A stretch of 64,000 nucleotides of DNA from Lachnospiraceae bacterium (GTDB taxonomy: Bacteria; Bacillota; Clostridia; Lachnospirales; Lachnospiraceae): positions 49,756 to 113,755 of the forward strand of contig CAAEMZ010000010.1 in assembly GCA_900757195.1 (NCBI GenBank), written 5' to 3'. The notes under the pieces are model-generated. The model was not told where the DNA came from and made no database searches. It was given only the letters and a program-made list of their open reading frames with translations. A program made the position numbers and the translations under genes. The stretch's first letter is position 1; every line of letters begins with the position of its first letter. Shown piece after piece: positions 52,891-61,182 of the stretch.

Positions 52891-54513
52891 ATGAAAAAGA
52901 GACTTTTTAGTTTAGTCCTTATTTCAGCTATGGTATTATCAAGTCTTACGGCTTGCGGCGGAAATAAAGACAAAGAAACGAAAGCACCATCAGAAACAAC
53001 GGCTGCTGCTGAAACAACAGCTTCTGCTGCTGCAACAGGAGATAAGATTCTTCGCGTTGCTTCTGAAGATCCACAGGTACCGCTGGATATGCAGCTTAAT
53101 ACCTACAGTATCATCATGAAAGTTACAGATAATGTCACAGAGTCCCTTCTGACAACAAATGCAGAAGGCAAGCTGGAACCGACACTGTTAGCTGAAATGC
53201 CGACACTGTCCGAAGACAAACTGACATATTCCTTCACACTGAAAGACGGCGTTAAATTCCACAACGATGCGCCTCTGACAAGTGCTGATGTTAAATATTC
53301 TCTGGAAAGAATGGTTAAAAAATTAAAAATGTCCAGCTTACTTGAAAAAGTTGAAGGCTATGAAGCATTCTTCAATGGCGAAGCCGAAGAACTCACAGGT
53401 ATCGTTGTTGTTGATGATACACATTTTGAAATTCATATGAGCGAAGTTTATACACCATTCTTATCCGCTCTGTCCACACCTTACTGTGCGATCTATCCGG
53501 CAGAAGCATGTGAAGCTGCAGGCGATAACTGGGGTATGACAGAACTCTACGGAACCGGCCCGTTCAAGCTTGTCAGCTATAAGACAGGTGTTGGCGTGGA
53601 ACTCGCTAAAAATGAAAACTATCATGGCGGCGATGTAAAACTTGACGGCATCAAATACACATTTATTGACGATCCGAACACAGGCGTTCTGGAATACCAG
53701 AAAGGCAACATCGATGTTGTATACATGGATTCCGCTCTGTACCCAACATACGCTAACGGCGAATTAAAAGATGAACTTTACAGCTTCAACCCATACGGCG
53801 GATACTACCTGTCCTTCAATGTTAAGGATATTCCGGAAGCAAAAGTACGTGAAGCTCTGACATATGCAGTTGACCGTAAAGCCCTTTGCGACAGCGTATT
53901 ATTCGGAACAGCTTCTCCTGCATCCAGCTTCCTTCAGAAAGGTCTGCTCGGTGCTGTAGATGATGCAGAACAGTTTGATTACAACCCGGAAAAAGCAAAA
54001 GAACTTCTTGCTGAAGCAGGATATCCGGATGGCTATGACTTAAGAATCACTGTAAATACAAAATATCCAACAAGTGTAACGATCGGAACAGCAGTTCAGG
54101 CTCAGATGAAAGAAGCAGGAATCAATGTTGAAGTTGAACAGGTAGACAGCGCTGCATGGACAGATATGAAGAAGAGCGGCGGCGTTACCTGTGGTATCGG
54201 TAACTGGTATGTGGATTACAATGATCCGGACAGTATGTTATATCCTGTAAGCGATGGCCGTACAGATCTGAACTCCATGTTCTGGCACAACGATGAATTC
54301 AAACAGTTAATGATCGACGGTGTTCAGACAGATGATGAAGCTCAGAGACAGGAAATCTATGCAAAAGCAGATGATATTCTGACACACAAAGAATTTGCAG
54401 TAGCTATGCTGTACAATGAAACCTTATTCTACTTAAAGAAACCTTATGTTACAGGTTTTGAAGTAACATCTACATATCGTACAATGTTTAACAACACAGA
54501 CATTGAAAAATAA
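52891..54513 (+). CDS. Peptide ABC transporter substrate-binding lipoprotein (SBP family 5)
   Basis: 540-residue extracellular binding protein. Signal ends LTAC with Cys22; a Thr/Ala/Glu-rich linker covers 30-50. The mature part is a full-length family 5 oligopeptide/dipeptide binding protein: LTYSFTLKDGVKFHNDAPLTSADVKYSLERM near residue 110, then GTGPFKLVSY and REALTYAVDRKAL. ATG follows AAGGAGAGAGAG. First gene of a seven-gene operon with permeases, ATPases, a dipeptide epimerase and a transglutaminase-like protein, so short peptides, perhaps from peptidoglycan, are the likely substrate. Confidence 0.93.
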   Translation: MKKRLFSLVLISAMVLSSLTACGGNKDKETKAPSETTAAAETTASAAATGDKILRVASEDPQVPLDMQLNTYSIIMKVTDNVTESLLTTNAEGKLEPTLLAEMPTLSEDKLTYSFTLKDGVKFHNDAPLTSADVKYSLERMVKKLKMSSLLEKVEGYEAFFNGEAEELTGIVVVDDTHFEIHMSEVYTPFLSALSTPYCAIYPAEACEAAGDNWGMTELYGTGPFKLVSYKTGVGVELAKNENYHGGDVKLDGIKYTFIDDPNTGVLEYQKGNIDVVYMDSALYPTYANGELKDELYSFNPYGGYYLSFNVKDIPEAKVREALTYAVDRKALCDSVLFGTASPASSFLQKGLLGAVDDAEQFDYNPEKAKELLAEAGYPDGYDLRITVNTKYPTSVTIGTAVQAQMKEAGINVEVEQVDSAAWTDMKKSGGVTCGIGNWYVDYNDPDSMLYPVSDGRTDLNSMFWHNDEFKQLMIDGVQTDDEAQRQEIYAKADDILTHKEFAVAMLYNETLFYLKKPYVTGFEVTSTYRTMFNNTDIEK

Positions 54514-54572
54514 TCTTTTTCGATTTGTTCTGGAACGTCAGACAGCGATAGAAGTGAAGTGACAAATCGAAT

Positions 54573-54613
54573 ATAGCTACGGCAGAACCAAAGACGGTTG
54601 CTGTCGTAGCTAT
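54573..54613 (+). terminator. Intercistronic hairpin / partial terminator
   Basis: ATAGCTACGGCAG / CTGTCGTAGCTAT (54573-54585, 54601-54613) plus inner AACC/GGTT, followed by ATCTTTTG, a poor T-run. In the 204-base gap between the binding-protein and permease genes it should stabilise the upstream message and let part of the transcripts through, giving more binding protein than membrane parts. Confidence 0.65.
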
Positions 54614-54717
54614 ATCTTTTGAAGAGTGGTAAAGAAAAAGGCATTCGATGCCTTAAATTTTTGTAGTATCCGGCTCCGGCCGGAATTAACGGTGAAGATT
54701 AAAAAGGAGGGAAATCC

Positions 54718-55650
54718 TTGTTATCATACACATTGAAACGATTGGGACAGACGGTGCTCGTTCTGATCGGAATTACTTTGATTACTTTTATATTATTGAA
54801 TGTCGTACCGGGAGATCCGGTGGCGATGATGCTCGACAAGCGTGCGGATGAAGCGACGATTGCCATGGTCCGTCACGAGATGGGACTGGATATTCCGCTG
54901 CCCGAGCAGTATTTGAATTTTGTTAAAGGCGCTGTACGTCTGGATTTCGGTAAATCCTATTTTACCAAAGAAGTCGTTACAGACGCGCTGGTCCGAAGCT
55001 TTAAGGTGACTGTAAAGCTGGCGGCCATGTCCTTTTTATTTGCGGTCATTATCGGTATTACCTGCGGTATGATCGCGGCGGTTTACCGGGGAAAATGGAT
55101 CGACTCGTTCCTGATGACATTATCCATGGTAGGGGTTTCGGCGCCGTCCTTCTGGATTGCGATCATTCTTCAGATATTTATCGGTCTGAAGCTGGACCTG
55201 CTGCCGATTTCCGGTTTTGACGGGCCGCTGAATTATATTCTGCCGAGTATTGCCCTCGGTACCCGTTATGCGGGAAGTATTGCCCGTATTACGCGAACAA
55301 GTATGCTGGATGTCATCAAACAGGATTACATCCGTACAGCACGTTCAAAGGGCGTTAAAGAGAACCTTGTTATTATGAAGCATGCGCTGAAAAATGCCAT
55401 GATCCCGATCATCACACTGGTTGGTACGGAGCTCGGTTATATGCTGACAGGTTCCATGCTGATCGAGAAGGTTTTCTCGATTCCGGGAATCGGTAAGCTG
55501 GCCGTTGACGGTATGATGAACCGTGACCTTCCGCTGCTCCAGGGAACGGTTGTCTATATTGCCCTTGTATTTGTCATCGTAAACTTAATCGTTGACCTTT
55601 CTTATGCATTTATTGACCCAAGAATCAGATATGGGAAAGGAGCAGATTAA
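54718..55650 (+). CDS. dppB: Peptide ABC transporter permease (DppB/OppB type)
   Basis: 310-residue permease with six membrane helices. N-terminal RLGQTVLVLIGITLITFILL with VVPGDPV marks the DppB group; the ATPase-contact EAA loop is DYIRTARSKGVKENLVIMKHALKNA. TTG 54718 follows AAGGAGGG at 6 bases. Overlaps the next permease gene by one base. Confidence 0.93.
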   Translation: MLSYTLKRLGQTVLVLIGITLITFILLNVVPGDPVAMMLDKRADEATIAMVRHEMGLDIPLPEQYLNFVKGAVRLDFGKSYFTKEVVTDALVRSFKVTVKLAAMSFLFAVIIGITCGMIAAVYRGKWIDSFLMTLSMVGVSAPSFWIAIILQIFIGLKLDLLPISGFDGPLNYILPSIALGTRYAGSIARITRTSMLDVIKQDYIRTARSKGVKENLVIMKHALKNAMIPIITLVGTELGYMLTGSMLIEKVFSIPGIGKLAVDGMMNRDLPLLQGTVVYIALVFVIVNLIVDLSYAFIDPRIRYGKGAD

Positions 55651-56558
55651 TGAAAAACATATTTAATAAACAGAAAAAATTTGAAGAGGCAGTTCTTTCT
55701 GGTGAAATTGAATATTCCAGTTACTATAAAGACAGTTTTAAGCGTTTGAAAAAGAATAAAATGTCCATGTTCTGTCTGGTCATTATTGTTCTTCTCGTTT
55801 TAATTGCTATTTTTGCGCCGCTGCTCGCACCGTATGATCCGAATGTTCAGGATTATACATCGATTCTGCAGGCGCCTTCCAAAGCCCACTGGCTCGGAAC
55901 CGATGAATATGGCCGGGATCTTTTATCCAGAATCATTTACGGAACCCGGATTTCCCTGAGCGTTGGTATTCTGGCTCAGGTGATCGCCACAGTGATCGGA
56001 GTTACCCTGGGCGCTCTGGCAGCTTATTACGGCGGATGGGTGGATACCGTGATTTCCCGTATTATGGAAATCTTTGCGGCATTCCCGGACCTAATCTTTG
56101 CGATGGGTATTATGTTCGTTCTGGGACCTGGTATTAAAAATATCTTTATTGCCCTCGGTCTTCTGACCTGGGTACGTACGGCACGTATGATCCGTGGTTC
56201 CATTCTGCAGTTAAAGGAAAAGGAATACGTTGAGGCGGCGAAAGCCAGCGGTGCAACCGCTTTCCATACGATTACAAAGCATTTGATCCCGAACTGTCTG
56301 TCGACAGTCATCGTTCTCGTAACCCTCGGTATTCCGAATGCGATTATGTACGAAGCTTCTTTAAGCTTCCTCGGACTGGGTATTCAGCCGCCGACACCGA
56401 GCTGGGGCTCTATGATTAGTTTTGCCCAGCCGTTTATCAGTTACCTGCCAGGCTACAGTATCTTTCCGGGTATTGCCATCATGATTACGGTAATCGCCTT
56501 TAATATTTTCGGCGATGGCCTGCGTGATGCCCTGGACCCTAAGATGAAGAACCAGTAA
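55650..56558 (+). CDS. dppC: Peptide ABC transporter permease (DppC/OppC type)
   Basis: 302-residue permease. N-terminal cytoplasmic segment, then the DppC signature LAPYDPNVQDY and HWLGTDEYGRDLLSRIIYGTR, six helices, and the EAA loop EYVEAAKASGATAFHTITKHLIPN. Starts on the stop of dppB (TAATG). 12 bases before the first ATPase gene. Confidence 0.93.
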   Translation: MKNIFNKQKKFEEAVLSGEIEYSSYYKDSFKRLKKNKMSMFCLVIIVLLVLIAIFAPLLAPYDPNVQDYTSILQAPSKAHWLGTDEYGRDLLSRIIYGTRISLSVGILAQVIATVIGVTLGALAAYYGGWVDTVISRIMEIFAAFPDLIFAMGIMFVLGPGIKNIFIALGLLTWVRTARMIRGSILQLKEKEYVEAAKASGATAFHTITKHLIPNCLSTVIVLVTLGIPNAIMYEASLSFLGLGIQPPTPSWGSMISFAQPFISYLPGYSIFPGIAIMITVIAFNIFGDGLRDALDPKMKNQ

Positions 56559-56570
56559 GGGGGTAAAAAC

Positions 56571-57560
56571 ATGTCAGAAAAATTACTTGAAGTTAAAAAT
56601 CTCAAGACTTATTTTTATACCGATGACGGTGTGGTTAAATCCGTAGACGGCGTTTCTTTCTCTGTGGAGAAAGGGAAGACTCTGGGGATCGTCGGAGAAT
56701 CCGGCTGCGGAAAAAGTATTACATCTCTCTCCATTATGCAGCTTGTGGAAACACCGCCGGGAAAAATTGTCGATGGGGAAATTATTTATGAAGGGGAAGA
56801 CCTTCTGAAAAAGAATAAAGAAGAAATGCGGAAAATCCGCGGCGGTCAGATCGCCATGATTTTCCAGGAACCGATGACCTCTTTGAATCCGGTATTTACG
56901 GTGGGTGAACAGATTATGGAAGCGCTCCGCATCCATACAGATCTGGACAAACATCAGGCGAAAGAGCGGGCCATCGAAATGCTCAAGCTGGTAAAGATTC
57001 CTCTGGCTGAGAAGCGTTTTAACGAATATCCGCACCAGTTATCCGGCGGTATGCGTCAGCGTGTCATGATCGCCATGGCCCTGTCCTGTAATCCGAAGCT
57101 TTTGATCTGTGATGAGCCGACAACCGCTCTGGATGTGACCATTCAGGCTCAGATTCTGGATCTGATTAATGAACTGAAGGAAAAACTCGGAACATCGATC
57201 ATGATGATTACCCATGACCTCGGAGTTATTGCGGAAGTAGCGGATGACGTCATGGTTATGTATGCCGGACGGGTAGTAGAATACGGTTCTGCCGATGCGA
57301 TTTATGAATCGCCGAAGCATCCGTATACCGCCGGTCTGATGGATTGTATACCGAAACTGAGCGATGCGGATGATAAGCGGCTCAGTGTTATTGAAGGTAT
57401 GGTGCCAAGCTTTGACCAGATGCCGAAGGGCTGCGCCTTCTGTCCGAGATGTACCGAAGCGAAGAAGATCTGTGCAGAAAAGGTGCCGGAACTGGTTGAG
57501 GTGGATGGACAGAAAGTCCGTTGTTTTAAATATACGAGCGAATGGGAGGATGGAGAATGA
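56571..57560 (+). CDS. dppD: Peptide ABC transporter ATPase (DppD/OppD type)
   Basis: 329-residue ATPase. Walker A GESGCGKS, Q-loop MIFQEPMTSLNP, signature HQLSGGMRQR, Walker B LLICDEPTTALD, His in MITHDLGV. The C-terminal oligopeptide-transporter domain has the four-cysteine pattern CAFCPRC...C...C (about 288-322), which in this family can bind an iron-sulfur cluster. ATG follows AAGGGGG. Overlaps dppF by four bases (ATGA). Confidence 0.93.
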   Translation: MSEKLLEVKNLKTYFYTDDGVVKSVDGVSFSVEKGKTLGIVGESGCGKSITSLSIMQLVETPPGKIVDGEIIYEGEDLLKKNKEEMRKIRGGQIAMIFQEPMTSLNPVFTVGEQIMEALRIHTDLDKHQAKERAIEMLKLVKIPLAEKRFNEYPHQLSGGMRQRVMIAMALSCNPKLLICDEPTTALDVTIQAQILDLINELKEKLGTSIMMITHDLGVIAEVADDVMVMYAGRVVEYGSADAIYESPKHPYTAGLMDCIPKLSDADDKRLSVIEGMVPSFDQMPKGCAFCPRCTEAKKICAEKVPELVEVDGQKVRCFKYTSEWEDGE

Positions 57561-58537
57561 GTGAAGAGCAGAAAACACCATTGTTAGAAGTTAAAAATAT
57601 AAAAAAATGGTTTCCTTCAAAGAAATCTCCTTTTTCCAAAGAAAAGGTATATATTAAAGCTGTCGACGGCGTCAGCTTTACATTAAATGCCGGCGAGACC
57701 CTCGGTGTTGTCGGCGAATCCGGCTGTGGTAAATCAACGATGGGCCGGACGGTGCTCCGTCTGCTTGAGCCGACGGAAGGCCAGGTGTTTTTTGAAGGTA
57801 AAGAATATACGGCGTTAAAGGATGCGGAACTGAGAAAATCCAGAAGCGAGCTTCAGATTATCTTCCAGGACCCTTATGCATCCCTGGACCCGAGAATGAC
57901 GATCGGTGATATTATCGCCGAACCTCTGGATATTCAGATGAAGCTTCCGGCAAAGGAACGGATGGAACGCGTGCTGAAAACGATGGAACGTGTGGGACTG
58001 AATACCCGCTATGTCAATCGTTATCCCCATGAGTTTTCCGGCGGACAGCGTCAGCGTATCGGTATCGCCCGGGCGATGGTGCTGAATCCGAAGGTCGTTG
58101 TCTGTGATGAACCGGTATCCGCACTGGATGTGTCCATTCAGGCCCAGGTTATCAACCTGCTGAAGGACCTTCAGGAGGAAATGGGAATGGCCTATATTTT
58201 TATTTCCCATGACCTGAGTGTTATTAAGCATATTTCGGACCGGGTGGCCGTTATGTATCTCGGACATGTGGTGGAAATTGCCGATAAAAAAGATTTATAC
58301 GATCATCCGATGCATCCGTATACCGTGGCTCTTTTATCCGCCATTCCGGTACCGGACAGAAAACATAAAAAAGAAAAGATCGTTCTTGAGGGAGACCTGC
58401 CAAGCCCTGCAAATCCGCCGTCAGGCTGTGTGTTCCATACACGGTGCTATAAGGCGCAGGAGATTTGCAAAACTCAGGTACCTGAATTAAAAGAATGTGG
58501 CAATGGCCATTGCTGTGCCTGCCATTTTCCGGAATAA
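57557..58537 (+). CDS. dppF: Peptide ABC transporter ATPase (DppF/OppF type)
   Basis: 326-residue ATPase. Walker A GESGCGKST, Q-loop IIFQDPYASLDP, signature HEFSGGQRQR, Walker B VVVCDEPVSALD, His in FISHDLSV, and a C-terminal CVFHTRCYKAQEIC cluster. ATG 57557 lies in the dppD stop and follows GGGAGGATGG. Completes a heterodimeric ATPase pair. The next gene, a dipeptide epimerase, starts 23 bases later. Confidence 0.93.
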   Translation: MSEEQKTPLLEVKNIKKWFPSKKSPFSKEKVYIKAVDGVSFTLNAGETLGVVGESGCGKSTMGRTVLRLLEPTEGQVFFEGKEYTALKDAELRKSRSELQIIFQDPYASLDPRMTIGDIIAEPLDIQMKLPAKERMERVLKTMERVGLNTRYVNRYPHEFSGGQRQRIGIARAMVLNPKVVVCDEPVSALDVSIQAQVINLLKDLQEEMGMAYIFISHDLSVIKHISDRVAVMYLGHVVEIADKKDLYDHPMHPYTVALLSAIPVPDRKHKKEKIVLEGDLPSPANPPSGCVFHTRCYKAQEICKTQVPELKECGNGHCCACHFPE

Positions 58538-58560
58538 AAGATATCAAGGAGGAATAGGAA

Positions 58561-59634
58561 ATGAAAATTACAGGAATTAACGTACGTCAGGTGGAAGTGC
58601 CATTAATCGAGCCATTTCGGATTTCACTTGGAGTCATTACCCATTCAAAGAGTGCTATTGTTTCTGTGGAAACCGATGAAGGTCTGGTTGGCTATGGTGA
58701 AGGAGCTCCTGGAATTTTGATTACCGGTGAAACACTGGCCGGAACCGCAGAATGTATCCGTGCCTTTGAAAGAGACCTGATCGGTGTAGATCCGACAGAC
58801 CTGGAAAAGGTTTACTGGATTTTAGACCGTGCCGCTGCCCATGCTCCATGCGGCAAAACAGCGATTGATATGGCATGTTATGACTTACTCGGTAAAAAAG
58901 CAGGACTTCCGGTATATAAACTTCTCGGCGGAAACCAGAATTACATGGACACAGACATCACCGTAGGTATTGATGCACCGGAAGTGATGGCTGAAAAAGC
59001 TAAAAAACATGTTGAAGCAGGCTTTGATACCATTAAAACAAAAGTCGGAACATCCTTTGATGAGGATATCGCACGTATTAAAGCGATCCGTGAAGCGGTC
59101 GGCGATGACGTAAAGATCCGTATCGATGCAAATCAGGCATGGAATGCCAAAGAAGCGGTACGCCTGATCGAACGCCTGAACGAATATGATCTGGAGCTGG
59201 TTGAACAGCCGGTTGCATACCATGATATTGCGGGTCTTGAATATGTAACCAAACACTCCATCGTTCCGATTATGTCCGATGAAAGCTGCTTCAATTCCAA
59301 AGATGCGCTGCGTCTTGTGGAACGTCGTGCTGTGGATTACCTCAACATTAAACTGATGAAATGCGGCGGTATCCGTGAAGCATTAAAGATCAATGCAATC
59401 TGTGAAGCTGCAGGCATTGAATGTATGCTCGGATGTATGGCAGAAGAAAGTAATCTCGGTATTACAGCAGCAGCCAGCCTCGGTGCAGCGACAAAGAATA
59501 TCACACGGGCAGACCTGGATGCGACCTTCTCCCTGACAGATTTACCATTTAAAGGCGGTATGTATGTACAGAATACAAAGAGTCTTGTATTACCGGAAGA
59601 ACCTGGATTTGGTTTTATCGGATTTGAAGATTAA
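58561..59634 (+). CDS. Dipeptide epimerase (enolase superfamily, L-Ala-D/L-Glu type)
   Basis: 357-residue enolase-superfamily enzyme of the dipeptide epimerase group. Catalytic residues are in order: Lys159-Thr-Lys161 (KTK), metal ligands Asp189 (RIDANQ), Glu215 (VEQPV) and Asp240 (MSDES), and Lys264 (NIKLMKCGG) as the opposing base; positions match B. subtilis AEE closely. It interconverts L-Ala-D-Glu and L-Ala-L-Glu, or related dipeptides, from murein turnover. ATG follows AAGGAGG. In an operon with a dipeptide importer, so a dipeptide salvage role is strongly indicated; exact specificity cannot be read. Confidence 0.9.
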   Translation: MKITGINVRQVEVPLIEPFRISLGVITHSKSAIVSVETDEGLVGYGEGAPGILITGETLAGTAECIRAFERDLIGVDPTDLEKVYWILDRAAAHAPCGKTAIDMACYDLLGKKAGLPVYKLLGGNQNYMDTDITVGIDAPEVMAEKAKKHVEAGFDTIKTKVGTSFDEDIARIKAIREAVGDDVKIRIDANQAWNAKEAVRLIERLNEYDLELVEQPVAYHDIAGLEYVTKHSIVPIMSDESCFNSKDALRLVERRAVDYLNIKLMKCGGIREALKINAICEAAGIECMLGCMAEESNLGITAAASLGAATKNITRADLDATFSLTDLPFKGGMYVQNTKSLVLPEEPGFGFIGFED

Positions 59635-59648
59635 TGGAGGCGTAAACA

Positions 59649-61022
59649 ATGTATCAGGATTTATCATATATGAAAATACCTCTGCCGGAGGATGTATTAA
59701 AACTGAAAAATTACGGTGATTTTGCCGGGGCACAGAAGATGATCGATTATTTCATGACAAAAGATATTCCGAATGCCCTCAGAAAACGCCTTGAAATCGA
59801 AAAAGATGTTTTAAAAGTCATGGGCGGCAATGAATATCCGTATACATACGAAGAAGCTCTGGAAATTATGACAAGCCACCTGAGAGATTTCAAAGAAGAA
59901 GAATTACAGTATTTGAAGGAAATCAGCGCTGCGGACTGGATTTATGTGGATGGAACCGTTCATTTCCAGCGGCGTTTTTACGAAAACCTGATTAAGACCC
60001 GTCCGGATCTGGCAGAACGTGTCATGGTGGAGGACGTAGACGATGCACAGGCCAATGAACTGAAACAAAAGCTTCTGAATGACAATGTGCATTATATGAA
60101 AGAAAAGGGCGGCCGTACTGTACGCACACAGATCCGTGCGACCATTAAAGCTCAGAAGGATGCTGAAGAAGTCGGACGTAAAGTCACCGTACATCTGCCG
60201 ATTCCGAAAATCTGCCAGCAGGTTTCCAAAGTGGATATTATCGCAGCGTCACCGGAAATTACAAAAATTGCCGATGAAGATGCCGCTCAGCGGACGGTCT
60301 GTTTTGAAACGGAATTAAAGGCAGATCAGGAATTTATGGTAGAATATGCCTATGATTACCACGTGGATTATGTGGAACTGGACCCGGCAAAGGCTTCCGA
60401 AGAACAGCCGGATTTCTGTACGAATGAACAGGCGCCGCATATCCGTTTCACACCATACCTCCAGGAACTCCTGAAGGAAATCATCGGTGATGAAACAAAT
60501 CCGATCATCAAAGCGCGTAAAATCTATGATTTCGTTACAACAAAGGTGATGTATTCTTATATGAGAGAATACTTTACGATTGAATGTATTCCGGAATATG
60601 CAGCGATTAACCTGAAAGGTGACTGCGGTGTTCAGGCGCTGCTTTTCATCACTCTCTGCCGTATGACAGGAATTCCTGCACGCTGGCAGTCCGGTCTTTA
60701 TGCGACGGAGTTCTATACCGGATGTCATGACTGGGCACAGTTTTATGTAGCTCCGTACGGATGGGTATTTGCAGACCTTTCCTTCGGCGGCAGTGCATGG
60801 CGTATGGGTAATACCGAACGCTGGAATTACTATTTCGGCAATCTGGATATTTTCCGTATGCCGGCAAACTCCGAAATCCAGATGGAATTTACACCGGAGA
60901 AAAAATGGCTTCGCATTGACCCGATTGATAATCAGCGGGGCGAAATCGAATATGAAGACCATGGTCTTTCCTTTGACCAGGTTGAAGTGGAACAGATTTT
61001 AGTTTCCATGGAAGATAAGTAA
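59649..61022 (+). CDS. Cytosolic transglutaminase-like protein (probable peptidase/amidase)
   Basis: 457-residue protein. Residues 1-150 are mostly helical and unassigned; 155-260 form a beta domain often found before transglutaminase cores; 280-400 are the transglutaminase-like core with triad Cys326 (KGDCGVQALLF), His360 (CHDWAQFYV) and Asp376 (FADLSFG). No signal peptide or membrane helix, so it acts in the cytosol. Bacterial members are usually proteases or amidases. Together with the importer and epimerase it may cleave imported muropeptides to dipeptides (inference). ATG follows GGAGGCG; last gene before a terminator. Confidence 0.85.
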   Translation: MYQDLSYMKIPLPEDVLKLKNYGDFAGAQKMIDYFMTKDIPNALRKRLEIEKDVLKVMGGNEYPYTYEEALEIMTSHLRDFKEEELQYLKEISAADWIYVDGTVHFQRRFYENLIKTRPDLAERVMVEDVDDAQANELKQKLLNDNVHYMKEKGGRTVRTQIRATIKAQKDAEEVGRKVTVHLPIPKICQQVSKVDIIAASPEITKIADEDAAQRTVCFETELKADQEFMVEYAYDYHVDYVELDPAKASEEQPDFCTNEQAPHIRFTPYLQELLKEIIGDETNPIIKARKIYDFVTTKVMYSYMREYFTIECIPEYAAINLKGDCGVQALLFITLCRMTGIPARWQSGLYATEFYTGCHDWAQFYVAPYGWVFADLSFGGSAWRMGNTERWNYYFGNLDIFRMPANSEIQMEFTPEKKWLRIDPIDNQRGEIEYEDHGLSFDQVEVEQILVSMEDK

Positions 61023-61042
61023 TCAAAGCAAATCAGCGGGGC

Positions 61043-61087
61043 GGATGCTCGGAAACACCGGAAACGGTGTCCGGCATCCACTTTTTT
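61043..61087 (+). terminator. Terminator of the peptide operon
   Basis: GGATGC / GCATCC (61043-61079) encloses an ACACCG/CGGTGT inner stem with GAAA loop, and is followed by A-C-T6. Confidence 0.8.
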
Positions 61088-61182
61088 GATGCAGGCGTCT
61101 GTTTTTCTGGACAGTGGTTCCGTGTTCGTGTAAAATAAACAAATACAGCCATTGAAGAGCATGACAGGAAGGATCTTGATAT

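Noticed and set aside
61088..61182. SAM riboswitch or T-box before the methionine-pathway gene
   Set aside because: Less than 100 bases of leader remain after the previous terminator and no terminator/antiterminator structure is visible.
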